A program made the translations under genes and the position numbers. Under the pieces are notes generated by a model. That model was given only the letters and a program-made list of their open reading frames with translations, ran no database searches and had not been told where the DNA came from. Positions 27,078 to 35,535 of a stretch of DNA of 64,000 nucleotides are shown one piece after another. This DNA is from Eubacterium maltosivorans (lineage in GTDB: Bacteria; Bacillota; Clostridia; Eubacteriales; Eubacteriaceae): the NCBI RefSeq assembly GCF_002441855.2, contig NZ_CP029487.1:248001-312000 (forward strand), in the 5' to 3' direction. Within the stretch, counting starts at the first letter, position 1; each line of letters begins with the position of its first letter.

Positions 27078-27795
27078 GATCATTGAGATGAAGGGCATTG
27101 TGAAGCGCTTCTATGTGGGTTCGCCCAATGAGCTTGAAATCCTTCATGGTCTTGATCTGGAAGTCTTAGAGGGCGAGTTTATATCCATTATCGGGGCATC
27201 AGGCTCAGGCAAGTCCACGCTGATGAATATTATCGGCGCTCTTGACCGGCCCACAGAAGGCGAGTATTATCTGGATAAGCTGCTCGTCAGCACCATTAAG
27301 GACAGCGGGCTCTCAAAGATCCGTAACCAGAAAATCGGCTTTGTGTTCCAGACCTTTAACCTGATTCCGCGTTCCACGGCGCTCAATAATGTGGAGCTGC
27401 CCATGCTGTACGCGGGCATGCCCAAGGCGGAACGCCGGGAGCGGGCAGAGGAGCTGCTGGCCCTGGTGGATATGTCGGACCGTGCCAAGCACCGTCCTAA
27501 CGAGCTTTCCGGCGGACAGAAGCAGCGTATCGCCATCGCCCGAGCCATGGCCAATAATCCATCCATTATACTGGCAGATGAGCCCACCGGCGCGCTGGAC
27601 AGTAAAACCGGCCGCATGGTCATGGATATTTTTCACGAGCTGCATGAAAAGCAGGGTAAAACCATTATTTTGATCACCCATAATCCGGAGCTGGCCGATG
27701 AAACTGAGCGGATTATCACCCTGAGCGACGGCAATATCGTCGGCACCCGTGCGGGCACCGGAGTGAGATTGGAGCGGCACCATGAATTTGCTTGA
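27067..27795 (+). CDS. MacB-type ABC exporter, ATP-binding subunit
   Basis: This 242-residue ATPase of the LolD/MacB class has Walker A GASGSGKST, signature LSGGQKQRIAIARA, Walker B IILADEPTGALDS and the switch His in ITHNPE. AAGGAG precedes the ATG at 27067; the longer upstream frame is adaptor sequence in another frame. It overlaps the adaptor by 11 bases and the permease by 14, a tightly coupled three-gene transporter. Confidence 0.92.
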   Translation: MRNKIIEMKGIVKRFYVGSPNELEILHGLDLEVLEGEFISIIGASGSGKSTLMNIIGALDRPTEGEYYLDKLLVSTIKDSGLSKIRNQKIGFVFQTFNLIPRSTALNNVELPMLYAGMPKAERRERAEELLALVDMSDRAKHRPNELSGGQKQRIAIARAMANNPSIILADEPTGALDSKTGRMVMDIFHELHEKQGKTIILITHNPELADETERIITLSDGNIVGTRAGTGVRLERHHEFA

Positions 27796-29038
27796 AAATA
27801 TTAAACTGGCCCTGGAAGGGCTGCGCGCCAACAAAATGCGGGCGCTGCTGACCATGCTGGGGATTATTATCGGGATCGCCTCGGTCATTGCCATCACCTC
27901 CCTTGGCGACGCCATGTCCAATACCCTGAACGAGACACTCTCCAACGTGGGTGGCCGTAACATTCAGCTGTACGTTATGCCTAAGGATGTGGACGGCACC
28001 TACTCTAACAGCGACGAGGACAACATCACCGATGAGATGATCGAACGCTTCAGAGAGCGCTACGGTGATGAGATTGAAGGCCTTGAGATCAGCAATAACG
28101 TCGGGGCGGCCAAAACCGTCGACGCGATTCCGCAGCAGGAGATGAAAATTACTGGCGTTAACCATGATTACTTTACGGTTGAGAACATCAAGATTGTCCA
28201 GGGACGCGCCATCAGCGACCGGGACACCGATGGTGAGAAGAACGTCATTGTTATTTCCAGTATCATGAAAAAGAATTTGTATGGCGAGGGCAGCGATCCT
28301 ATCGGTAAAGAGATAAAGGTGGAAACCACCTATGGAACCGAGAGCTTTTACGTTGTAGGGGTTTATCAGGATCCCATGGAGGACGCGACCCAGAGCGCCA
28401 TGATGGTGGCGATGGGCGGCAGCGGCCGTTCGACCGCTTATATCCCTTACACGACAGCCAAAAATATTACAAATGATACGACCAAGGGCTACAGCATGAT
28501 TATGCTCATGGCCTCGCCGGACGTCAGCTCGACAGAGCTTGCCACCAAAGCAGCAGCCTATTTCAATAAATTCTATCCTCAAAACAGCAACAGCAAGGTA
28601 GAGGCTCAGAGTATGGAAAGCATCATGAAGGAAATGAACACTGCCATGTCGCAGGTATCTATGGCCATCGCGGTTATCGCGGGCATATCGCTGCTGGTCG
28701 GCGGTATCGGGGTTATGAATATCATGCTGGTATCTGTTACCGAGCGTACACGGGAAATCGGGGTGCGCAAGGCTCTGGGAGCCCCCAACAGTGCAATTCG
28801 CATACAGTTTCTGGTCGAATCTATGATTATCTGCATTATCGGCGGTATTTTGGGGATTCTGCTGGGTGCGGGCTTTGGCGCCCTCGGCGGCCTGCTGCTC
28901 AAAACTACGGTTGTGCCGTCTCTTGGCTCCATTGCTCTAGCTGTGGGCTTCTCCATGGCCATCGGCGTGTTCTTCGGGTACTACCCGGCCAATAAAGCCG
29001 CCAAGCTCGACCCCATTGAGGCGCTGAGATACGAATAA
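27782..29038 (+). CDS. MacB-type ABC exporter, FtsX-fold permease subunit
   Basis: This 418-residue protein has one membrane helix near residues 20-40, a large extracytoplasmic MacB periplasmic core (about residues 45-270) and three C-terminal helices. The signature VGGIGVMNIMLVSVTERTRE and the terminal NKAAKLDPIEALRYE are typical. Such mechanotransmission exporters move peptides, antibiotics or lipids out of the membrane. It is probably regulated by the two-component system 3 kb upstream. Confidence 0.92.
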   Translation: MNLLENIKLALEGLRANKMRALLTMLGIIIGIASVIAITSLGDAMSNTLNETLSNVGGRNIQLYVMPKDVDGTYSNSDEDNITDEMIERFRERYGDEIEGLEISNNVGAAKTVDAIPQQEMKITGVNHDYFTVENIKIVQGRAISDRDTDGEKNVIVISSIMKKNLYGEGSDPIGKEIKVETTYGTESFYVVGVYQDPMEDATQSAMMVAMGGSGRSTAYIPYTTAKNITNDTTKGYSMIMLMASPDVSSTELATKAAAYFNKFYPQNSNSKVEAQSMESIMKEMNTAMSQVSMAIAVIAGISLLVGGIGVMNIMLVSVTERTREIGVRKALGAPNSAIRIQFLVESMIICIIGGILGILLGAGFGALGGLLLKTTVVPSLGSIALAVGFSMAIGVFFGYYPANKAAKLDPIEALRYE

Positions 29039-29048
29039 CGAAGCAGAT

Positions 29049-29104
29049 GCATTTTACAGAGAAAGCATTCCGAGTAAAGGATAAAAGCTTTCTTTGCAAA
29101 ATGC
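29049..29104 (+). other. Long hairpin after the exporter operon
   Basis: Arms at 29049-29066 and 29087-29104 pair over 18 positions, with one G-T pair and one A-C mismatch, around a 20-base loop. It begins 10 bases after the permease stop. There is no T-run, so it may be a processing or 3'-end stabilising structure. Confidence 0.6.
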
Positions 29105-29136
29105 GACGCTGAATCCGTTTTTGACTAGATTTTATC

Positions 29137-29165
29137 TTTACTTCCTGTGGTTAAAGTGCTAAAAT
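29137..29165 (+). promoter_or_regulatory. Promoter of the manganese-riboswitch P-type ATPase gene
   Basis: TTTACT (29137-29142), 17 bp and TAAAAT (29160-29165); transcription would start about 15-20 bases before the riboswitch. Confidence 0.65.
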
Positions 29166-29185
29166 AGAATAAATTAATTAAATAA

Positions 29186-29353
29186 AAGCACCCTGAAGGG
29201 GAGTAACTCAACCATTAAGGAGCTGCTTAGTCGTCATTTCGAGCGAACGCTCCGGCTAAGCATCAAGCGTTATACTTGAGAGTAAGACCTTTATTTCTAA
29301 TTTCGCGTTTGTCTTTGGGCAGGCGGGGTAACTTAGAGATAAGGGTCTTTTTA
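29186..29353 (+). promoter_or_regulatory. yybP-ykoY manganese riboswitch with expression-platform terminator
   Basis: The leader contains the conserved GGGGAGTA (29198-29205), a central GCTTAG/CTAAGC stem enclosing CGTCATTTCGAGCGAACGC, and the 3' GAGAGTAAGACCTTT that closes the first stem. This is the arrangement of the yybP-ykoY family, established as Mn2+ sensors. AAGACCTTTA (about 29284-29293) can also pair with TAAGGGTCTT (about 29340-29349) ahead of a T-run, so ligand binding to the aptamer would prevent the terminator and turn the transporter on. Confidence 0.85.
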
Positions 29354-29375
29354 TTTATAATTCAAGGAGGACAGA

Positions 29376-32063
29376 ATGACAAACGAAGAAAGCAATAAGT
29401 CAAGGGAATCTTTCTTACTATCCGTATCGGAGACCGAGAAGGTCTATGATACCGACGTGCGCACCGGGCTCAGCGACGCCCAGGCCGCTGTGCGGCAGCA
29501 GACCTATGGAAAGAACAAAATGGCCGAGGGAAAGCGGAAATCACTGCTGCGGATGTTTTTAGAGCAGTTTAAGGATTTTCTGATTTTGGTACTGGTGGCT
29601 GCCGCGGTCATATCCGGTTTTCTGGGGGAAATCAGCGATGCCATTTTAATTTTAATTATTGTTATCCTCAATGCCGTCATTGGGATGGTACAGGAAAATA
29701 AGGCTGAGAACTCCATGGAGGCGCTTAAAAAGCTGACCATACCCGAAGCTAAGGTGCTGCGAAACGGCGTACAGACAGTTATTAAAGCCGAGAATCTGGT
29801 ACCTGGGGACGTAGTCTACCTGGACGCCGGGGACAATGTGCCTGCGGATGGCCGGCTCATCGAGGCCGCAGCCCTGCAGATACAGGAATCTGCCCTGACG
29901 GGGGAATCGGTGGCGGTTGAGAAGAACCTCGCTGATCTGAGCAACCCCGAGACGCCGCTGGGCGACCGGCTCAACTCTGTTTATATGAGCAGCACGGTAA
30001 CCTACGGCCGCGGGAAATTCATTGTGACGAAGACCGGCATGGACACAGAAATTGGCAAGATCGCCGGCATGATCCAGGGCACGGTATCCATGCAGACGCC
30101 GTTGCAGAAACGGCTGACAGAGCTGGGCAAAATCCTGGCAGTGGGCTGTCTGGGCGCGTGCATTGTGATTTTTTTTATCGGCCTGGTGCGGGGCGGCGAT
30201 ATGCTGGAAATGTTTATGACCGCTGTCAGCCTGGCTGTGGCGGCTATTCCAGAGGGCCTGCCCGCCATCGTTACTGTGGTGCTGGCCATGGGCACCCAGC
30301 GGCTGGTGGCTAAGCACGCCATTATCAGAAAACTGCCCGCGGTCGAAACCCTGGGCGCAGCATCGGTGATCTGCTCAGATAAAACAGGGACCCTGACTCA
30401 GAATAAGATGACCATCAAAAAGGTCTATGCCAATGACGGGATTGTGAGCGCCGAGGATATCAAGGATGATGGCTTTACCGACAGTGAGCGCCTGGTCGTG
30501 CGGATCGGCCTGCTCTGCAATGACGCTTCCATTGTTACAGACGACAGCGGCGTGAAGGAGATCGGTGATCCCACTGAGGTGGCCATGGTGGCCTATGCGG
30601 CCAGTCTGGGCTATCAGAAGAACGAGTATCTTGAAAAATATCCAAGGGTCAATGAAATCCCCTTTGATTCGGACCGCAAGCTCATGACCACCGTGCATAA
30701 GGACGGTGAGCATTATTACAGCTTCACCAAGGGCGCGCCGGATGTGCTGCTGAGCCGTTGTGCAAATTACCTCAAAGGAATGGGGAGCATCCCCTATGAA
30801 AGTGCGGCCATGCCATTTGACGCAGAAGCCAGAGCTGAGGTGGAAAAGGCCAATGAAACCCTGTCTGACGATGCCTTCCGTGTGCTGGGCTTTGCCTATA
30901 AACGCTATGACAGCGAGCCTGACGTGACCATGGAAGAGCTGGAAAATGATATGACCTTTGTAGGCCTGACGGGTATGATCGACCCGCCGCGCGTGGAGGT
31001 TAAGGGTTCTATCCATGAGTGCCATACGGCTGGCATTAAAACCGTTATGATTACCGGAGACCACAAGAACACTGCGGTCGCCATCGCGAAGGAGCTGGAT
31101 ATCTATGGAGAGGACAGCGTCGCCCTGTCCGGCACAGAGCTCAACAGCATGTCGGATGCGGAGCTTGAGGAAAAGATCGACCATGTGGCTGTGTATGCCC
31201 GCGTGTCGCCTGAGCACAAAGTGCGGATTGTGGACGCCTGGCAGAAAAAAGGCGCGGTGGTCGCCATGACCGGCGACGGGGTCAACGACGCTCCGGCGCT
31301 CAAGAAGGCCGATATTGGATGCGCCATGGGCATTACGGGCACTGATGTGTCTAAGGAGGCGGCTGAAATGATTCTGACAGACGATAATTTTGCCACCATC
31401 GTCTCTGCGGTCAAGGAAGGCCGTGGGATTTATGAGAACATCAAGAAGGCAGTCCACTTCCTGCTGTCCTGCAATATCGCCGAAATCCTGATTTTATTTA
31501 TCGCCACGCTCATCGGCTGGATTCAGCCTTTGCTGCCTGTGCACATTTTATGGATCAACCTGATAACGGACAGCCTGCCCGCACTGGCTCTGGGGGTTGA
31601 GAAGAACGATGACGACATTATGGAAAAGAAGCCGAGAGATCCCAGGGAAAGCATTTTTGCCCACGGACTGGGCGGACGTATTATTTTCCAGGGCGTTGTG
31701 CTGGCAGCCATCTCGCTGTTTGTCTTTAATTATGGATACGCCCACTTTGGCCTGGACGAAGGCCGTACCATGATATTTGCGGTTCTGGGTTTATCCCAGC
31801 TGACCCATGTGCTCAATGTCCGGTCTGAGAGCAAATCCGTGTTCAGCAGACAGTTTTTCACCAACCGGTACCTGTGGGGCGCGATTCTGATCTCGGCAGT
31901 CCTGCAGCTGGCCGTCATTCTGATACCGGCCGCCCACCCGCTGTTCAGCGTGACCTTCCTGAACCCTCAGGAATGGCTGATCATTGTGGCCGCGTCACTG
32001 GCGCCGCTGGTGGTTGTGGAAATCACCAAGTTTATCGGACGATTTGTACACCGGGATAAATAA
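29376..32063 (+). CDS. P-type cation ATPase, SERCA/PMR1-like (Ca2+/Mn2+ efflux)
   Basis: This 895-residue P2-type pump has the LTGES actuator loop, PEGLP in TM4, the phosphorylated D335 in CSDKTGTLTQ, TGDGVNDAPALKKAD and the TM6 WINLITDSLPALALG segment. Together these fit a calcium/manganese transporter. The upstream Mn2+ riboswitch argues that its physiological role is manganese export, though calcium transport is equally compatible with the residues. AAGGAGG precedes the ATG, and a terminator follows, so it is a single-gene unit. Confidence 0.93.
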   Translation: MTNEESNKSRESFLLSVSETEKVYDTDVRTGLSDAQAAVRQQTYGKNKMAEGKRKSLLRMFLEQFKDFLILVLVAAAVISGFLGEISDAILILIIVILNAVIGMVQENKAENSMEALKKLTIPEAKVLRNGVQTVIKAENLVPGDVVYLDAGDNVPADGRLIEAAALQIQESALTGESVAVEKNLADLSNPETPLGDRLNSVYMSSTVTYGRGKFIVTKTGMDTEIGKIAGMIQGTVSMQTPLQKRLTELGKILAVGCLGACIVIFFIGLVRGGDMLEMFMTAVSLAVAAIPEGLPAIVTVVLAMGTQRLVAKHAIIRKLPAVETLGAASVICSDKTGTLTQNKMTIKKVYANDGIVSAEDIKDDGFTDSERLVVRIGLLCNDASIVTDDSGVKEIGDPTEVAMVAYAASLGYQKNEYLEKYPRVNEIPFDSDRKLMTTVHKDGEHYYSFTKGAPDVLLSRCANYLKGMGSIPYESAAMPFDAEARAEVEKANETLSDDAFRVLGFAYKRYDSEPDVTMEELENDMTFVGLTGMIDPPRVEVKGSIHECHTAGIKTVMITGDHKNTAVAIAKELDIYGEDSVALSGTELNSMSDAELEEKIDHVAVYARVSPEHKVRIVDAWQKKGAVVAMTGDGVNDAPALKKADIGCAMGITGTDVSKEAAEMILTDDNFATIVSAVKEGRGIYENIKKAVHFLLSCNIAEILILFIATLIGWIQPLLPVHILWINLITDSLPALALGVEKNDDDIMEKKPRDPRESIFAHGLGGRIIFQGVVLAAISLFVFNYGYAHFGLDEGRTMIFAVLGLSQLTHVLNVRSESKSVFSRQFFTNRYLWGAILISAVLQLAVILIPAAHPLFSVTFLNPQEWLIIVAASLAPLVVVEITKFIGRFVHRDK

Positions 32064-32067
32064 AAAT

Positions 32068-32102
32068 AAAGCCCGCAGACAATACATGCCTGCGGGCTTT
32101 TC
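32068..32102. terminator. Terminator between the P-type ATPase and DUF4364 genes
   Basis: An 11-bp perfect stem (32068-32078 with 32090-32100) with A-run and T-run sides; it serves both convergent genes. Confidence 0.9.
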
Positions 32103-32110
32103 TATTCAGG

Positions 32111-32641
32111 CTAAGAGCTCTGGGTGAGCAGCTTGATGATGGAAGCGTAAAGGTTCTGAGTGTCATTTTTCCAGTTGTCACAGATATTCAGCGCCTGCTT
32201 CTGGGATGGCGTGTTGATGTTCAGCTCCATCAGGACAATGTTGTTTTCATGGAGCTTGAGCTGTACCTGGTAATCGCCGTCGGTATTTTTGATGTAGTTG
32301 CCGATGACCTTGACCTCTCTGAAAATGCGGTCCCTGTTCTGTGAAATATAAAGCTCCAGCATTTCACGGATATAGGCAGGAATGTCCTTTTCAAAAATAT
32401 TCAGGGTCTCCCGCCCCTTGGCGGTGATGGCGACCACGGTTTTATCATCATCCATCTGGTACAAGCGAATAAAGTCATCCTCGATGAGGTTGTCGATGTA
32501 GAGCTGAATATCAAAATAGCTCATTTGCAGGTTTTCAATAATGATAAAGGCCACTTGCTCGCGGGTGATGCCGGTTTTGATTTTATTGAGTACGTATAGT
32601 ATAATAAGCTTATCTTCAGCCTGATGTTGAGTGTTAAGCAC
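32111..32641 (-). CDS. DUF4364 family protein
   Basis: This 176-residue protein has an N-terminal winged-helix-like region (DKLIILYVLNKIKTGITREQ, then YIDNLIEDDFIRLY) and an alpha/beta C-terminal half, the pattern of DUF4364 proteins in Clostridia. A role as a transcription regulator is suspected from the fold but not shown. The frame extends upstream, but GGGAGG is spaced 8 bases from a GTG at 32641, which gives the usual family length. A TATAAT on the minus strand (32686-32681) lies upstream. Confidence 0.78.
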   Translation of the reverse strand: MLNTQHQAEDKLIILYVLNKIKTGITREQVAFIIIENLQMSYFDIQLYIDNLIEDDFIRLYQMDDDKTVVAITAKGRETLNIFEKDIPAYIREMLELYISQNRDRIFREVKVIGNYIKNTDGDYQVQLKLHENNIVLMELNINTPSQKQALNICDNWKNDTQNLYASIIKLLTQSS

Positions 32642-32728
32642 GCGATGAACCTCCCTTGGAAAAATTGAAGTTACCCTATCATTATAGCATAGATTTAAAA
32701 ACAAATGTGGTAAAAGGAGAAGATTTTT

Positions 32729-33421
32729 ATGAATCCATTAAATGAAAAAATAGAGGCTCTGGGAAAGGGGCTCGGGGCGGCGCAGGTTGGCTTTGCGGAT
32801 TTGAGCAGCCTGGAGAATGGGCTAAACCTGGGCTATCCCGGCGCCGTGTCGGTGGTGGTGCGCCTTTCTAAGGGGATTTTGGCCCAGATAGAGGACGCGC
32901 CCACAGCCACCTATTTCAGCCATTACCGCATTGTCAACCGCCTGATCGACGAGATTACCCTGAGGGTGGCACTGGCCCTTGAGGAAGGGGGTGCGATGAC
33001 GCTGGCTGTTCCGGCCTCCCAGTCGCTGCCCTCTGTAAAGGGCGAAAACCCATACCGGGGGCTATTCGCTCACAAAACTGCAGCGGTCCTTGCCGGCATG
33101 GGGTGGATTGGTAAGAGCGCCCTGTTCATCCACAGAGATTACGGCCCCGCAGTGCGGCTGGGAACGGTGCTGACCGACGCACCGCTTGATACTGTGGCAG
33201 TCCTAGCGGAGAGCGAATGCGGCAGCTGCCAGGCCTGTGTGAAGGCCTGTCCGTCCATGTCCATCGAGGGAAAGCTCTGGAAGCCGGGTATGGAGCGCAG
33301 CTATCTGTTAGACGCCCACAGCTGCAGCGAGCATATGAAGGAAGCTTATCAGCACATTGGCCGCGGCTCGGTCTGTGGTCTGTGCATGGTGAGCTGTCCG
33401 CATTTCAGGAAAAACCTGTGA
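32729..33421 (+). CDS. QueG-like double [4Fe-4S] protein
   Basis: This 230-residue protein resembles the epoxyqueuosine reductase family in its N-terminal part (HKTAAVLAGMGWIGKSALFIH) and its two-cluster ferredoxin domain (CGSCQACVKACP, later CSEH and CGLCMVSCP). It lacks the full catalytic length of QueG and is shorter than true QueG, so queuosine synthesis is doubtful. Such small relatives are common in Clostridia with unknown substrates. An AGGAG site precedes the ATG. DUF975 follows 23 bases later. Confidence 0.75.
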   Translation: MNPLNEKIEALGKGLGAAQVGFADLSSLENGLNLGYPGAVSVVVRLSKGILAQIEDAPTATYFSHYRIVNRLIDEITLRVALALEEGGAMTLAVPASQSLPSVKGENPYRGLFAHKTAAVLAGMGWIGKSALFIHRDYGPAVRLGTVLTDAPLDTVAVLAESECGSCQACVKACPSMSIEGKLWKPGMERSYLLDAHSCSEHMKEAYQHIGRGSVCGLCMVSCPHFRKNL

Positions 33422-33444
33422 GTGCGCCTAATAAGGAGAAATAA

Positions 33445-34122
33445 ATGAGAAACATGACAAGTCAGGACATGAAACTGTCCGCTAAGGTACAACTCAAGGG
33501 ACACTGGGGAGCGGCTGTTTTGATCATGTTCATCACATGGCTGGCCATCGCCGGAGTACCGACCATCATGCTCCTGCTGGAAAAAGTGATTTTTAACGTG
33601 GATTTAAACGCGGAAGTTTATGACCGGGTTTCAAACATCGTATCCTTTGTTTTGGCAGGACCGCTGTCCTACGGGGCCTCGCGTTTTTATATGAACCTGT
33701 ACCACGGCCGGGAGGCAGGAGTGGCAGATCTTTTTACAGGTTTTAACCGTTTTGGCAGGTGTTTTTTAGCCAGTCTGGCCATGGGCATCCTGACCTTTTT
33801 ATGGGCGCTGCTGCTCATTATTCCTGGGATTATTGCGGCCATCAGCTATTCCCAGACTTATTACCTGCTGAACGATTATGAGACGCTGTCCTTTATGGAC
33901 GCCATCACCCTGAGCAAGCTGATGATGCGGGATTACAAGCTGGAATATTTTCTTCTGTGCCTGACCTTTATCGGATGGTGGCTCCTGGTCGTTGTGACGC
34001 TGGGCATTGCCATCATCGTGGTGGGGCCTTATCTGAATGCTACCTTTGCCAATTTTTATATGGGGCTGAAAGAAGAACGGCAGGAAATTATCGATCGTTT
34101 TATGGCTGGGAATCAAAACTAA
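33445..34122 (+). CDS. DUF975 membrane protein
   Basis: This 225-residue integral membrane protein has about five hydrophobic segments and the DUF975 pattern: an N-terminal amphipathic MTSQDMKLSAKVQLKGHWG, then a GRE/DLF loop (REAGVADLFTGFNRFG), then IIPGIIAAISYSQTYYLLND. Function is unknown; the family is widespread in Firmicutes. AAGGAG lies just upstream. It is probably co-transcribed with the QueG-like gene. Confidence 0.82.
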   Translation: MRNMTSQDMKLSAKVQLKGHWGAAVLIMFITWLAIAGVPTIMLLLEKVIFNVDLNAEVYDRVSNIVSFVLAGPLSYGASRFYMNLYHGREAGVADLFTGFNRFGRCFLASLAMGILTFLWALLLIIPGIIAAISYSQTYYLLNDYETLSFMDAITLSKLMMRDYKLEYFLLCLTFIGWWLLVVVTLGIAIIVVGPYLNATFANFYMGLKEERQEIIDRFMAGNQN

Positions 34123-34124
34123 GC

Positions 34125-34154
34125 TTTCCAAATAAGGGGAAAGTATGATATAAT
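34125..34154 (+). promoter_or_regulatory. Possible promoter of the DUF512-der operon
   Basis: TATAAT (34149-34154) lies with a weak TTTCCA at 18 bp. A small AGGCCTT/AAGGCCT hairpin (34170-34188) without a T-run follows, in the leader. Confidence 0.45.
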
Positions 34155-34213
34155 AAAAAACTGCGCTGCAGGCCTTTGACGAAGGCCTTGAATATAGAAG
34201 AAAAATAGATTAA

Positions 34214-35524
34214 GTGAGAAAAACAGTGGGTAAATTTAAAATAGAGGGTGTTGCCCCGGGCAGCATCTTTGAAGAACTGGAAATTGAAAAAGGCGACACA
34301 TTGCTCACCATCAACGGAATGCCTGTGGCAGATATTATGGACTACCGGTATCTGCAGGCGGATGAGCAGCTGATGATCGAGGTGGAAAAGCCCGACGGCG
34401 AGATCTGGGAGCTGGACGTGGAAAAGGACTTTGAGGAGGATCTGGGGCTGGTGTTTGACGAAAACATGCTGGAAACCCGAACCTGCAAAAACAACTGTGT
34501 TTTCTGTTTTATCGACCAGATGCCGCCGGGAATGCGGGAAACCCTGTACGTCAAGGATGACGACGAGCGCCTGTCCTTTCTGCTGGGCAACTACGTCACC
34601 CTGACCAACCTGACCGAGGCGGAAATAGAGCGCATTGTGCGCTACCGGATCATGCCTATTAATATCTCGGTGCACACCACTAACCCGGAACTGCGGTGCG
34701 CCATGCTGCACAACCGCTTTGCCGGGTCGATCATGGAATCCCTGCGGTATTTTGCGGATAACGGCATTGGCATGAACGGGCAGATTGTGCTGTGCCCAGG
34801 CTATAATGACGGCCATGAGCTGAAACGGACGCTGAAGGACCTGATGGCCTTTTATCCGCAGATGGCCTCTGTGTCCGTAGTGCCTGTGGGCCTGTCCAAA
34901 TACCGTGAGGGGCTGGCAAAGCTCCATAAATTTGACGCGGAGGGCGCCAGACAGACCCTGGACATCATCAGGGATATTCAGGCTCAGATGCGGAGCCGGT
35001 ATGGTACAAATTTTGTCTACGCCAGCGATGAGTTTTTCCTGCTGGCCGGTGAGACGCTGCCGGATTCCGTCTACTACGACGGTTTCCCGCAGATCGAAAA
35101 CGGTGTGGGTATGATGACAGATTTTAAGGAAAGCCTGGAGGCTGCCCTGAGCGAAGCCCGCGCGATACGGCGAAACGACGTACCCCAAAAGGTCGGCATT
35201 ATCACCGGGCGGCTGGCCGCAGATTTTATGCGGGACTGCGCCTGCAAGGTGCGCCCTGTCTGCGGAGCGGAGCCTGCTGTCTACCCAGTAGTCAACGATT
35301 TTTTCGGCGAGGACATCACCGTGTCCGGGCTGGTCACAGGACAGGACATTATCCGGCAGGTCCCTAAGGGGGCAGACCGTTATCTGATCCCGGAAAACAT
35401 GGTCCGCAGCCATACCCATGACCTGCTGGACGATTTGACAACAGAAGAGATTGAAAAGGCGCTTCAGGCAGAGGTGCGCATTGTCCCAGTGGACGGTGCG
35501 GCCTTTCTGGAAGCGATGAATTAA
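34214..35524 (+). CDS. DUF512 protein with PDZ and radical-SAM-like cluster motif
   Basis: This 436-residue protein has an N-terminal PDZ-like domain (APGSIFEELEIEKGDTLLTING), a CKNNCVFC motif near residue 95 that matches the Cys-x3-Cys-x2-Cys of radical SAM enzymes, and a C-terminal DUF512 domain. The family lies next to der in many Clostridia, as here (11-base gap), but its substrate is unknown. The start is uncertain: the GTG at 34214 is taken, a second GTG lies four codons on, and neither has a strong ribosome site. Confidence 0.82.
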   Translation: MRKTVGKFKIEGVAPGSIFEELEIEKGDTLLTINGMPVADIMDYRYLQADEQLMIEVEKPDGEIWELDVEKDFEEDLGLVFDENMLETRTCKNNCVFCFIDQMPPGMRETLYVKDDDERLSFLLGNYVTLTNLTEAEIERIVRYRIMPINISVHTTNPELRCAMLHNRFAGSIMESLRYFADNGIGMNGQIVLCPGYNDGHELKRTLKDLMAFYPQMASVSVVPVGLSKYREGLAKLHKFDAEGARQTLDIIRDIQAQMRSRYGTNFVYASDEFFLLAGETLPDSVYYDGFPQIENGVGMMTDFKESLEAALSEARAIRRNDVPQKVGIITGRLAADFMRDCACKVRPVCGAEPAVYPVVNDFFGEDITVSGLVTGQDIIRQVPKGADRYLIPENMVRSHTHDLLDDLTTEEIEKALQAEVRIVPVDGAAFLEAMN

Positions 35525-35535
35525 GGAGGAATACT

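Noticed and set aside
30375-31457. 360-codon minus-strand frame inside the P-type ATPase gene
   Set aside because: Antisense shadow of a well-conserved pump; no start signal.
34100-35419. 439-codon minus-strand open frame opposite DUF512
   Set aside because: The plus-strand frame has clear PDZ and Cys motifs. The antisense product is rich in His/Gln/Val with no recognisable domain.
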